Below the pieces are notes generated by a model that was not told the DNA's origin, ran no database searches, and saw nothing but the letters and a program-made list of their open reading frames with translations. Both the position numbers and the translations under genes were made by a program. A stretch of DNA of 17,086 bases from SFJ001 sp045118955 (lineage in GTDB: Bacteria; Bacillota; Clostridia; Oscillospirales; Ruminococcaceae): positions 1 to 17,086 of the forward strand of contig JBGVKB010000135.1 of the NCBI GenBank assembly GCA_045118955.1. The letters run 5' to 3'. This document shows positions 1 to 7,537 of this stretch, in pieces; within the stretch, counting starts at the first letter, position 1; each line of letters begins with the position of its first letter.

Positions 1-140
1 CGGCAGCCCCGCCCCCGCAGGGCGAGGATGGTGCTGCCCGCCAGATTGATCTCGTCATCCTGATGGGGCACCAGCACCAGCGCGCACTTCCCGGTCAGAT
101 CCTGCGTCTGTGCGCTGTTGTTCCAGCCTTCCTTCTGCAT
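1..140 (-). CDS. PIG-L/LmbE family deacetylase, N-terminal part (runs off left edge)
   Basis: Only the first 46 codons are in the window. Read from the ATG at 138-140, the protein has a short polar N-terminus and then VLVPHQDDEINLAGSTI at about residues 22-38. This is the zinc-binding (A/P)H-x-DDE motif that opens the PIG-L/LmbE fold. Family members are metal-dependent de-N-acetylases, usually of GlcNAc-containing glycans or small glycosides. Gln replaces the usual Pro in PHPDDE, which should leave the metal ligands intact. A strong AGGAGG lies in the 19-bp gap after the GT2 gene, so this is very probably the next gene of the same operon. Its role here, removing an acetyl group from a sugar of the polymer or lipid-linked precursor, is inferred from context. 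The catalytic C-terminal half cannot be checked. Confidence 0.85.
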   Translation of the reverse strand, partial: MQKEGWNNSAQTQDLTGKCALVLVPHQDDEINLAGSTILALRGRGC

Positions 141-159
141 CCTGCAGCCTCCTGTTCTC

Positions 160-1134
160 TCAGCCCCAAAGCCGCCGATGCAGCTTCGCGCCGTTCACCG
201 GCCCCAGCACCCGGGTGCAGAGGGCGAATTTTTTGGGGAAATGTCCGCACAGCGCCCGCAGCTGCGGCTGTGCGTCGAGGGTCGCCCGGATCTCCCGCAG
301 GGCGGCGTCGCCGCGCTGCACCCCGTAGTCCAGCGCCATGGACAGGCTCAGTCCGCCCGCCCGCAGCAGCAGCGTCCTCGCGCTGCCCTGCGCCGCCGCG
401 GCCTGTTCCGCCAGCGCGCCGCACACCGCCATCAGGCTGTCGATGTGCTTTTGCAGGGTGTTGGAGTTCATCACCCGACCCTGTCGGTCCTGCCGATAGG
501 CGTAGTAGGGGGTGTCCAGAATGGCCGCCCGCTCCGCCGCGGCGATCAGGCGGGGCACCCACTCCATGTCCTCATGGATGATGCCCTCCCGGAAATACAG
601 CCCGTTCTGCTGCAGCCACGCCCGGCGCACCACCGGGCTGACCACCATGCAGTGCAGCGGCCAATCCCGCACCAGCTTCTCCCGGAAGGCATCCAGCCCC
701 CCGCTGAGCATCTCGGCCCGGTAGCCGGTGGCGCTGCCCGCCCCCGCCTCGCTGTAGCGGCGCAGGTTCAGCAGCACCAGCTCCGGCTGCGGGGCCAAAA
801 GCTCCGCCAGCCGCGCGAACAGACCGGGCAGCAGCCAGTCGTCGCTGTCCACAAACTGCACATAGTCGCCCTTCGCCAGCCGAATGGCCCCGTTGCGGGC
901 CGCGCTGGCGCCGCCGTTCTCCCGGTGGAACACCCGGAACACCGGGCTGCGCGCTGCGTACTCGTCGCAGAGGATGCCGCTTTGGTCGGTGGAGCCATCG
1001 TCCACCAACAGCACCTCATAGTCAAAGCCCTCCGGGCAGTCCTGCGCAAGGATGCTGTCCAGACACTGGCGCAGATACTGCTCCACGTTGTACACCGGGA
1101 TGACGATGCTCAAAACCGGGGCGCGGTTCTCCAT
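160..1134 (-). CDS. Glycosyltransferase family 2 (324 aa)
   Basis: Probable inverting GT-A glycosyltransferase that adds a sugar from a nucleotide-sugar donor to a lipid-linked glycan at the cytoplasmic membrane face. The N-terminus LSIVIPVYNVEQYLRQCL, then VDDGSTD (about 45-50), NGGASAARN (about 73-81) and the metal-binding VDSDDW (about 95-100) are the classic GT2 series. No membrane segment is evident. The start chosen is the ATG at 1132-1134, preceded by GAGGAG at 6-nt spacing and giving a GT2 N-terminus that begins almost at the core. An in-frame ATG 21 bp upstream (1155) has no comparable ribosome binding site. The gene follows the GT4 gene after 52 bp and precedes the PIG-L gene by 19 bp. 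The donor and acceptor sugars cannot be told from sequence. Confidence 0.93.
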   Translation of the reverse strand: MENRAPVLSIVIPVYNVEQYLRQCLDSILAQDCPEGFDYEVLLVDDGSTDQSGILCDEYAARSPVFRVFHRENGGASAARNGAIRLAKGDYVQFVDSDDWLLPGLFARLAELLAPQPELVLLNLRRYSEAGAGSATGYRAEMLSGGLDAFREKLVRDWPLHCMVVSPVVRRAWLQQNGLYFREGIIHEDMEWVPRLIAAAERAAILDTPYYAYRQDRQGRVMNSNTLQKHIDSLMAVCGALAEQAAAAQGSARTLLLRAGGLSLSMALDYGVQRGDAALREIRATLDAQPQLRALCGHFPKKFALCTRVLGPVNGAKLHRRLWG

Positions 1135-1186
1135 GTGGCTCCTCACTTTCAACAAACGAACGGTTTTTAGTTTAAAATTCTGTCAT

Positions 1187-2323
1187 TCACAGGGCTTTTT
1201 CGTACTCGGCCAGCATCACCGCGGCGATGCCGTCCCACAGAAAATGCTCCTCGATGCGGGCGTGCGCCGCCTCGCCCATGCGCACCTGCAGCGCCGGGTC
1301 AGCGGCAAGGCGGGCGATGTGATCGGCGTACTGTGCCACGTCAAATTCCTCGCAGACATAGCCGGTCGCACCGTGCTCCACCAGCAGGTCGGAGCCACCG
1401 TTCAGGCTGGTCAGCACCGGCTGGCCGAAGTACATGGCCTCCAGCAGCACCATGCCGAAGATCTCATACCGGGTGGGCAGCACGAACAGGTTCGCCCGCT
1501 TGTACAGGGTGTGCACCTCGGTCTGGGGCACCCGCTCGATGTACTCCACCCGGTCCCACACGCCCAGCTCACGGGCGTAGTCGAAGCAGGCGTCCCGGTA
1601 GGCGGCGTCGCCCTTGCCCACCAGCGTCAGACGGAGGTTCGGCACCTGCTCGGCGGCCTTGGCCAGCACCTCAAACAGGAAGCGGATGTTCCGCCGCTCC
1701 TCCAGCACGCCGATGTACAGCAGCTCGAAGTCCTCCCGCCCCGCGGCCACCGGGCGAGCCTGCGGCTCGTAGGGGGCCTTCAGGGTGTCCTTGTCCAGAC
1801 CCACGCCCACCGGGATGACCTTCTCGAAGCCCTTGCGGTGCAAAAACTGCTCCGCCATACGGCTCTTGGCGAAGGCGGTGACCGCCTTGTTTTTGCCGGG
1901 GCGGTTGAAAAAGGCGTCGAACACCCGGCATTTCAGGTTGTAGCCCTTGGTGAAGTCGCTGCCGTAGGGGCCGTGGTACAGGAACACCGGCTTTTGGGTG
2001 CCGTAGTGGCAGTACAGCCACCAGCTTGTGAGCTGGTCGTACTCGGACACCTGCAGCACGTCGTACTGCTCGATGATCTTTTTCATCCCGGGGAAGATGG
2101 CGTTCTTGTACACCGAATACCCCTTCATCCAGTAAATGGTCACCGGGGTGTCGAAGCCCGGGGTCTCCACCTGCTGGACGCGGCTCTCGTCGCTGCCGTT
2201 GTAGTAGACGATGTCGCAGCGGTGCCCCGCGCGGACGAAGGCGCGGGCAAGGCCAATCTCCTGACTGTTGTAGCTGTTGGGGTTCAGCACACTGGCAAAG
2301 GTGCGCAGAATGAGGATGTTCAT
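1187..2323 (-). CDS. Glycosyltransferase family 4, GT-B fold (378 aa)
   Basis: Retaining GT-B glycosyltransferase, probably acting in the cytoplasm on a polyprenyl-linked acceptor. The N-terminal domain starts MNILILRTFASVLNPNSYNS and includes a Gly-rich acceptor-side stretch. The C-terminal domain carries LLYIGVLEERRNIRFL, the nucleotide-binding LTLVGKGD, and the E-x7-E motif in YEIFGMVLLEAM (about E287 and E295), followed by GGSDLLVEHGATGY. The length is normal for GT4. The ATG at 2321-2323 has GAGGAA upstream. The 22-bp gap to the GT32-like gene supports co-transcription. It lacks the CELC-type cysteine cluster seen in the GT4 at 5230-6486, so the two are not close duplicates. Sugar specificity is unknown. 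Confidence 0.93.
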   Translation of the reverse strand: MNILILRTFASVLNPNSYNSQEIGLARAFVRAGHRCDIVYYNGSDESRVQQVETPGFDTPVTIYWMKGYSVYKNAIFPGMKKIIEQYDVLQVSEYDQLTSWWLYCHYGTQKPVFLYHGPYGSDFTKGYNLKCRVFDAFFNRPGKNKAVTAFAKSRMAEQFLHRKGFEKVIPVGVGLDKDTLKAPYEPQARPVAAGREDFELLYIGVLEERRNIRFLFEVLAKAAEQVPNLRLTLVGKGDAAYRDACFDYARELGVWDRVEYIERVPQTEVHTLYKRANLFVLPTRYEIFGMVLLEAMYFGQPVLTSLNGGSDLLVEHGATGYVCEEFDVAQYADHIARLAADPALQVRMGEAAHARIEEHFLWDGIAAVMLAEYEKAL

Positions 2324-2345
2324 ACAAATTCCTCGCTGTATGTCG

Positions 2346-3086
2346 TTATTTTTTGATAAGGCGCTTCAGCTTCAGGTACCGCTCGCGCCCCAGAACGCGC
2401 GCCGCCAGACCGATGGCGCGGAAGCGCAGCTTGCGCCATTTCGGGGTCCATGTGGCGGAAAAATGGTGGATGGAGCGGGTGTTCGCGGTCTTGACCACCA
2501 TCTGGGTCTCATGCTCAAAGGGGCAGAAGTACTCGCTGGGGTACAGGACGAAATTGCCCACCTGCTGCATCCGGTTGCCGCCGGTGAAGCCGTGGCGCTG
2601 CAGCATCTCGGTGGTATAGGCCACGATGGTCTTGGTGTTCAGCTTTCCGTCCACCACAAAATGCAGCTTGGCGTAGTCCTCCAGCAGCTCCGCCAGCAGC
2701 GGGTCGCCGGGCAGGGACGAGATGATGGAGCCGGGGTTGATGGTGTCCCGCAGCTCGAAGCCCATCAGATAGGGGGTCTCCTCCAGCAGGTCGTCCACCG
2801 GCTGCAGCAGCTCCACGTCGGTGCAAAGGCAGACGCCGCCGTGGTGGTACAGCACCCAGAAGCGGGCATAATCAGACACAAATGCGTATTTTTTAGCGGC
2901 ATAAGCCTCGGCGGTGTAGGGAATGGCGTTCACATCGAAGTTGTCCTCGTTCCATTCCTTGATCTCCCAGCCGGGCATCTTCTCCCGCCAGGTCTCCATG
3001 CACTGCTTGATGAGCGGAGACTTCTCGCCCCGCCCGAACCAGCAGTAGTTGATGACCTTGGGCAGACCCTTTGCGGTATATTCCAT
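2346..3086 (-). CDS. GT32-like glycosyltransferase with altered DXD motif (246 aa)
   Basis: Resembles the small bacterial GT32 enzymes (Gly_transf_sug / capsular polysaccharide synthesis family). It opens with GLPKVINYCWFGRGEKS, followed by WEIKEWNEDNFDVN and AFVSDYARFWVLYHHGG (about residues 68-84). In this family the next segment normally reads GG(I/V)YLDTDVE and holds the metal-binding Asp-X-Asp. Here it reads GGVCLCTDVELLQP, so the first Asp is Cys88 (codon TGC at 2823-2825), while Asp90 and Glu92 remain. The rest of the reading frame is intact and of normal length, so decay is not obvious. The ATG at 3084-3086 follows a GGGAGGG sequence and lies 12 bp after the preceding GT4 stop. Family assignment is from motifs recalled; activity with the altered motif is uncertain. 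Confidence 0.88.
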   Translation of the reverse strand: MEYTAKGLPKVINYCWFGRGEKSPLIKQCMETWREKMPGWEIKEWNEDNFDVNAIPYTAEAYAAKKYAFVSDYARFWVLYHHGGVCLCTDVELLQPVDDLLEETPYLMGFELRDTINPGSIISSLPGDPLLAELLEDYAKLHFVVDGKLNTKTIVAYTTEMLQRHGFTGGNRMQQVGNFVLYPSEYFCPFEHETQMVVKTANTRSIHHFSATWTPKWRKLRFRAIGLAARVLGRERYLKLKRLIKK

Positions 3087-3098
3087 GAGACCCTCCCG

Positions 3099-4187
3099 TC
3101 AGCGGCCCTCGTACAGGGCCAGCGTTTCCTCAGCGTTGCGCCGCCACGAATAGTGGGCGCGGATGTAGTCGGCCTGCAGCTCGCCGTTGCGGTTGCCCCG
3201 CCCCAGCGCCCGCTTGAGGGCCTCGGCCAGCGCGGCCACGTCCCCCTTGGCGAAGGTGGAGCCGTAGCCACCCAGCACCTGCGTGTTCTCGGGGATGTCG
3301 CTGACCAGACAGGGCGTGCCGTAGCTCATGGCCTCCAGCAGGCTGATGGGCATTCCCTCGATGTCGCTGGGCAGCACATACAGCGCGGCGTTGGAGAACA
3401 GCTCGTCCTTCTTCTCGCCCTGCACAAAGCCGGTCAGCACGGTGCGGCCGTCCTGCCGCGCCAGCTCGCACATCTCGGGGTAGTAGCTGCCGGAGTGGCT
3501 GTCCCCGCCGGCGATCACCAGCTTTTTGTCGGTATCCAGCAGTTTATAGGCTTCCAGCAGGTAGTGCAGGCCCTTTTCCGGCACGATGCGCGCCAGAAAC
3601 AGCACATACTCTCCCGCCTCCAGCCCGTACTCGGTGCGGATCAGGTTCGCCGCCCGCCGGGTCGGCTCCGCCACGCCGTTGGGGATGAGGACGGTCTCCC
3701 GCCCGTAGGTCTCGCGGAAGTAATTGCGCACGTTCTCGCTGAGGACGATGACCTCGTCGGCGTATTTGGCGATGATCTTCTCGCCCCATTTCAGATACTT
3801 GGTGCCGAAGCCGCCCCACTTGGCCCGCTGCCAGTCCAGCCCGTGGACGGTGGCCACCGTGCGGATGCCGAACAGATGCGGGATAAGCAGCATCACGCTG
3901 GGGCCAAGGGCGTGGTAGTGGATGACGTCGTACCCGCCAAACAGGGCGTGCAGGGTGGCCAGCAGCGAATAAATGACCGCGTCCAGACTTTTTTTGTTGA
4001 TGGTGGGCACCGTGACGATACGCGCGCCGCCGTACTCGGTGTATTTGGGCTTGTCCGCGGCGGCACGGTTGTACAGAGTCACGTCGTGGCCGGCGGCGAT
4101 GAGCTGGGCGCTCAGCTCCTCCACCACCACCTCCACGCCGCCCTCGCGGCCGGGCACACGCTTGTGGCCGATCATGGCGATCTTCAT
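3099..4187 (-). CDS. Glycosyltransferase family 4 (362 aa)
   Basis: GT-B fold retaining glycosyltransferase. Features are an N-terminal Gly-rich donor/acceptor cleft (GREGGVEVVVEELSAQLIAAG), IHYHALGPSVMLLIP, VATVHGLDWQRAKW, the second-domain start VLFLARIVPEKGLHYLLEAY, LVIAGGDS, and E-x7-E in EGMPISLLEAM (about E277 and E285). The N-terminal pattern recalls the DUF1972/Cps2T-type rhamnosyltransferases often found in rhamnose-containing capsule loci, but this is a weak resemblance. The start is placed at the ATG 4185-4187 (MKIAMIG), with GAGG 8 nt upstream. A GTG three codons earlier (4194-4196) overlaps that ribosome binding site and is less likely. It follows the radical SAM gene by 33 bp and precedes the GT32-like gene by 12 bp, in the same operon. 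Confidence 0.93.
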   Translation of the reverse strand: MKIAMIGHKRVPGREGGVEVVVEELSAQLIAAGHDVTLYNRAAADKPKYTEYGGARIVTVPTINKKSLDAVIYSLLATLHALFGGYDVIHYHALGPSVMLLIPHLFGIRTVATVHGLDWQRAKWGGFGTKYLKWGEKIIAKYADEVIVLSENVRNYFRETYGRETVLIPNGVAEPTRRAANLIRTEYGLEAGEYVLFLARIVPEKGLHYLLEAYKLLDTDKKLVIAGGDSHSGSYYPEMCELARQDGRTVLTGFVQGEKKDELFSNAALYVLPSDIEGMPISLLEAMSYGTPCLVSDIPENTQVLGGYGSTFAKGDVAALAEALKRALGRGNRNGELQADYIRAHYSWRRNAEETLALYEGR

Positions 4188-4220
4188 GGCAGTCACCTCA
4201 CCTTTTTATCGTTGGCACGT

Positions 4221-5237
4221 TTAGTTCTGTGCCTCGGGGATGAACTTGTTCTCGCTCAGGCGGTACTTGCCGCCCTTGAGGAACTTGTGCTTGACCACCC
4301 ACCAGCCGGGCACCCAGATGTACTTGTGCATGGCGGGGGAAACGCTGCCGATCATCCAGCAGTTGCGGTCGCACTTGCGGGTCTGGGCGCGCACCGCTTT
4401 GGCCTGCTCGCTCTCCCACAGGGCCTCCCAGGTGGGGGCGTCCTTCAGGTTGCCCATCACGGCCTTCTGCGCCATGCCGTTGCAGGGGATGACGTCGCAG
4501 AAGGGATCGATGAAGAAGGCGTCCTTGGACATATCGCAGGGCAGCAGACGCTCGTTGCCGTAGATGTAGTTGATCAGACCGTGGTTGAAGTAGGCGCGGA
4601 ACCACTTCTTGGGGCTTTTGCTGGCCAGCAGCTCGTTGATGAGCGCCTCAAAATTCTGCGCCACATGGTACTTGTCGTCGATCTTGTTGTCGGTCTTGCG
4701 GAAGTAGAAGCTGTTGTGCAGGGTGGCGGTGGCAAACTCCATGCCCATCTCGTCGCTCAGACGGTACAGGGGCACCAGATCCTCACAGTTCATGTCCTGC
4801 ACGGTCATGCCGAAGCCCACGTCCGGGTGCCCCATCTCCACCAGAGTCTTGAGGGTCTGGTAGCCGCGGTTCCAGCCGTCGGGGATGCGGCGGATGGCGT
4901 CGTTGGTCTGCTGCATTCCCTCGATGCTGATGCGGATGCCGATCTTGGGGAACTGCTTGCACAGCTCGATGATTCGGTCGGTGAAGTAGCCGTTGGTGGA
5001 GATGACGATGCGGTCGGTGCGCTTGTACAGCTCGGCCACGATCTCGGGCAGGTCCTTGCGGATGAACGGCTCGCCGCCGGTGATGTTGGTGAAGGCCATC
5101 TCAGGCAGCTTGCGGATGGTGTCGAGCTGGATCTCCTCCTCCGGGCGGGTGGGGTCGCGCCAGCAGTCGCACATATTGCACTTGGCGTTGCAGCGATAGG
5201 TCACGATGACGGTGCCGTACAGAGTTCGTTTAGCCAT
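4221..5237 (-). CDS. Radical SAM/SPASM-type protein in glycan operon (338 aa)
   Basis: Radical S-adenosylmethionine enzyme. The cluster motif C-x3-C-x2-C is C16, C20 and C23 in YRCNAKCNMCDCW. It is followed by NITGGEPF (SAM-binding GGEP), VISTNGY and IGIRISIEGM, in the usual barrel order. The C-terminal third has C234, C247, C252, C289 and C293, with FIDPFCDVIPCNGM and GNL..W spacing typical of a SPASM auxiliary Fe-S domain. The ATG at 5235-5237 has AAGGAG at 9 nt inside the end of the upstream GT4 gene. The two genes overlap by 8 bp (ATG GCT AA against GGC TAA), which suggests translational coupling. The substrate is unknown. SPASM enzymes modify peptides or oxidise/epimerise sugars and cyclitols. 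Its position among glycosyltransferases makes a carbohydrate substrate the more likely guess, but this is inference. Confidence 0.9.
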   Translation of the reverse strand: MAKRTLYGTVIVTYRCNAKCNMCDCWRDPTRPEEEIQLDTIRKLPEMAFTNITGGEPFIRKDLPEIVAELYKRTDRIVISTNGYFTDRIIELCKQFPKIGIRISIEGMQQTNDAIRRIPDGWNRGYQTLKTLVEMGHPDVGFGMTVQDMNCEDLVPLYRLSDEMGMEFATATLHNSFYFRKTDNKIDDKYHVAQNFEALINELLASKSPKKWFRAYFNHGLINYIYGNERLLPCDMSKDAFFIDPFCDVIPCNGMAQKAVMGNLKDAPTWEALWESEQAKAVRAQTRKCDRNCWMIGSVSPAMHKYIWVPGWWVVKHKFLKGGKYRLSENKFIPEAQN

Positions 5238-6486
5238 AGTTGGGCGCTCCTTTTTCAGCGATCAGTTTGTTGTACAGTTCCAGCAGGCGGTCGGCGTAGC
5301 GATCCCGGTCAAATTTCTCCCGGGCGTCGGCCAGCACCGCCTCGCACATGGCATGGTAGGCGTCCGCGTCCAGTGCGCTGATGTCCCGCAGACAGGCCGC
5401 CAGCTCCTGCACGTTGGCGGCGGTGAACAGCCGGCCGGACACCCCGTCCCGGATCAGCTCGGGCAGACCACCCACCCGGGCGGCCACCACCGGCACGCCC
5501 TTGGCCATGGCCTCCATCATGGCGTAGGGGCAGTTCTCCTCCCACTCGCTGGGCACCACCACCGCCTTGCAGCCGCGCAGGATCTGTTCCATCTCCGCGC
5601 CGTAGGTGGGGCCGACCAGACGGATGCTCTCGGGGCAGCCGCTCTCCTTCCAGAAGGCCTCGATGCGCTCCTTCTCGGGGCCGGCGCCCACGATCCACAG
5701 CGGTTCCTTTACCCCGGAGGCCAGATACGCCTTCATTAGGGTGAGGATGCCCTTCTCCTGGGAGAAGCGGCCAAAGTAGAGGTAATAGGGCTGACCCGCC
5801 GGGGCGTGCTGCTCGTAGGTCTTTTCTTTGGGCAGGAAGTTGACCATGTGGACGATGGGGGCCTTGGTGAAGCCGGCCCCCTCCATCAGCCCCTTGTAGC
5901 GGGCGCACTGGGCGATGTACAGGTCGATGTGGTCGGCGTAGCCCTTCGAGCGGATGAACTTGGCCTCCGCCACCGCCAGCAGGCTCTTGGCGGTGGAGCC
6001 TTTCACGCACTTTTTCTTCACGCAGGAGGCGTAATGCCCGCTGACGCAGTCGTCACAGAAGCTGCCCTGGGACAGCATGGTGTAGCAGGGGCAGATCCAG
6101 ATCAGGTCGTGGACGATGAACACCACCGGAATGTTGTACTTGCGGGTCACCTCCAGAATGGAGAGGGTGATCTGCCGATGCACCAGCCCGATGTGCACCA
6201 CGTCGGGCTTTTCCGCCAGCACGAGCTGCTCGAACCGGGCCTTGGCGTCCCCCGACCAGATCATGTCCTTGGCCATCTTCAGCTTGCGCAGCGCGCCGTT
6301 TTGGCCGTTGTAATCCACGTTTTCCACGAACCACTTCGCCTGCTCACAGGGCAGGTTTTTGTCGTCCTTCATGGAGAAGCAGACCACCTCGTGGCCTTTC
6401 TCCCGCAGCAGGTCGGCCAGACCGAAGTAGTAGGTCTCGGAGCCGCCCCGCATATAGTGGAACTTGTTTACCAGAAGCACCTTCAT
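5230..6486 (-). CDS. Glycosyltransferase family 4 with cysteine-rich insert (418 aa)
   Basis: GT-B glycosyltransferase. It starts MKVLLVNKFHYMRGGSETYY and contains DVVHIGLVH, VVFIVHDLIW (His126) and the second-domain entry YLYFGRFSQEKGILTLMKAY. It also has LWIVGAGPE and E-x7-E in EENCPYAMMEAM (about E317 and E325), then GGLPELIRDGVSGRLF. Between the domains, residues 132-160 hold six cysteines spaced C-x-C-x9-C-x2-C-x7-C-x4-C. Similar W-x-C...C-x2-C...C blocks recur in a subset of GT4 enzymes and probably bind a metal or form a structural knot. The ATG at 6484-6486 has GAGGTGA upstream and lies 11 bp after the epimerase stop. The 3' end overlaps the radical SAM start by 8 bp, so the two products are probably made together. 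Confidence 0.92.
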   Translation of the reverse strand: MKVLLVNKFHYMRGGSETYYFGLADLLREKGHEVVCFSMKDDKNLPCEQAKWFVENVDYNGQNGALRKLKMAKDMIWSGDAKARFEQLVLAEKPDVVHIGLVHRQITLSILEVTRKYNIPVVFIVHDLIWICPCYTMLSQGSFCDDCVSGHYASCVKKKCVKGSTAKSLLAVAEAKFIRSKGYADHIDLYIAQCARYKGLMEGAGFTKAPIVHMVNFLPKEKTYEQHAPAGQPYYLYFGRFSQEKGILTLMKAYLASGVKEPLWIVGAGPEKERIEAFWKESGCPESIRLVGPTYGAEMEQILRGCKAVVVPSEWEENCPYAMMEAMAKGVPVVAARVGGLPELIRDGVSGRLFTAANVQELAACLRDISALDADAYHAMCEAVLADAREKFDRDRYADRLLELYNKLIAEKGAPNYG

Positions 6487-6497
6487 GGTCGTTCACC

Positions 6498-7418
6498 TCA
6501 CAGATCGTACTGCTTGCGCAGGAAGTCAAGGGTCTTTGCGATGCCCTCCTCCAGAGGGATGGGGTCCAGCGGGCCGAACTCCCGCTCATAGCGGGTCAGA
6601 TCCAGCACGTTGCGGGGCACGTCCACCGGCCGCCCGGGCAGGCGCTCCACCTGCACCGGCCGCCCCAGCACCCGCTCCAGCGTCCCGATGAGCTGAGCGA
6701 TGCTGCAGCCCCCGCCGCCGCCCAGATTGAACAGCCGCTCGCCGGGGGTGCTGCGGGTGATGTTCAGGATGCCCCGCACCGCGTCCGCGATGTAGATGTA
6801 GTCCCGCACCACCGAGCCGTCGCCATACATCTGCAGCGGCTCGCCCCGCAGCGCCCGGTAGGCGAAGGTGGTCACCACCCCCTGCCGGCCGTCCGGGCGC
6901 TGGTACGGCCCGTAGGGGTTGGCCAGCCGGATGATGCGATAATCCAGCCCGTTTTGGTAATAATACAGGTACAGGAGCTTTTCAATGGTCACCTTCTGGA
7001 TGCCGTAGGAGGAGATCGGCTCGGCGGGCAGGTCCTCGTGCAGCGGCATACTGGACTCCACCCCGTACACCGTCCCGCCCGAGGACAGGAACACCACCTT
7101 TTCCACACCCTCCGCCACGCAGGCGTCCAGCAGGCGGCAGGTGGTCACCACATTCTCCTCCATCTCCTGCGCGATGTGCAGGTTGGAGTTGGTGGGGCAG
7201 GTGGTGCTGATCAGGTGGTACACCACCCGATGCCCGCGTACCAGCGCCGCAAAATCGGCCGCGCGGTCAAAGGAGCCGGTCACCCATGTGACCCGCTCGC
7301 CCCGCACAGGGCCTTCCACCCGGTCGAACAGGGTCAGCTCCACCCCGTCCTCCCGGGCAAGTTCCATTGCCAGATTGGTGCCGATAAACCCGGCGGCTCC
7401 TAAAATAAGCTGCTTCAT
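6498..7418 (-). CDS. NAD-dependent nucleotide-sugar epimerase/dehydratase, extended SDR (306 aa)
   Basis: Extended short-chain dehydrogenase of the UDP-glucose 4-epimerase/dehydratase type. It would make or interconvert a nucleotide sugar for the downstream transferases. The Rossmann motif GAAGFIG is at residues 7-13, the catalytic Ser region LSSGGTVYG at about 111-119, and Y-x3-K at Y138 and K142 (SSYGIQK). NPYGPYQRPDGRQG and the substrate-side MYGDGSVVRDYIYIADAV follow in the usual order. Epimerase and dehydratase cannot be separated by motif alone, but the length and the VYG / NPYGPYQ signatures fit GalE-like 4-epimerases. The start is the ATG at 7416-7418 with AGGAG at 9 nt; no other start gives a better SDR N-terminus. 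It is the first gene of the long glycan operon, about 85 nt downstream of the predicted transcription start. Confidence 0.92.
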   Translation of the reverse strand: MKQLILGAAGFIGTNLAMELAREDGVELTLFDRVEGPVRGERVTWVTGSFDRAADFAALVRGHRVVYHLISTTCPTNSNLHIAQEMEENVVTTCRLLDACVAEGVEKVVFLSSGGTVYGVESSMPLHEDLPAEPISSYGIQKVTIEKLLYLYYYQNGLDYRIIRLANPYGPYQRPDGRQGVVTTFAYRALRGEPLQMYGDGSVVRDYIYIADAVRGILNITRSTPGERLFNLGGGGGCSIAQLIGTLERVLGRPVQVERLPGRPVDVPRNVLDLTRYEREFGPLDPIPLEEGIAKTLDFLRKQYDL

Positions 7419-7451
7419 CCGTTTCCGCTCCTGCCTTGCGCACAGGCCGCC

Positions 7452-7475
7452 CCGCCGGGTGCTTTCCCCCGGCGG
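7452..7475 (-). other. Leader hairpin upstream of epimerase
   Basis: Perfect 8-bp inverted repeat CCGCCGGG / CCCGGCGG with an 8-nt loop, in the predicted 5' leader about 35 nt before the epimerase start. No T-run follows, so it is not an intrinsic terminator as it stands. It may stabilise the long operon mRNA or be part of a regulatory leader. No ops/JUMPstart-like element (GGCGGTAG) was seen nearby. Confidence 0.5.
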
Positions 7476-7508
7476 CCGCCCGCGCATATACGCACATATA
7501 CATAGTAT

Positions 7509-7537
7509 AGTATACACGAAAGCGGACTTTTGCGCAA
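7509..7537 (-). promoter_or_regulatory. Sigma-A promoter of the epimerase-glycosyltransferase operon
   Basis: On the minus strand, TTGCGC (7532-7537), a 17-nt spacer and TATACT (7509-7514). The -10 matches five of six consensus bases and the -35 four of six. A second TATACT overlaps at 7504-7509. Transcription would start near 7502, giving a leader of about 85 nt. It is the only good promoter before the seven-gene run to the left edge, so it probably drives all of it. Confidence 0.75.

Noticed and set aside
1135..1155. Upstream in-frame ATG extending the GT2 gene by seven residues
   Set aside because: The extension covers the GAGGAG ribosome binding site of the inner ATG and adds nothing typical of GT2 enzymes.
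2277..5381. Very long plus-strand open frame (1034 codons) antisense to the glycosyltransferase and radical SAM genes
   Set aside because: It crosses four minus-strand genes that have clear families and ribosome binding sites. Its translation is low-complexity (rich in His, Gln, Val, Leu, Ala) with no domain, as expected from the antisense frame of GC-rich genes.
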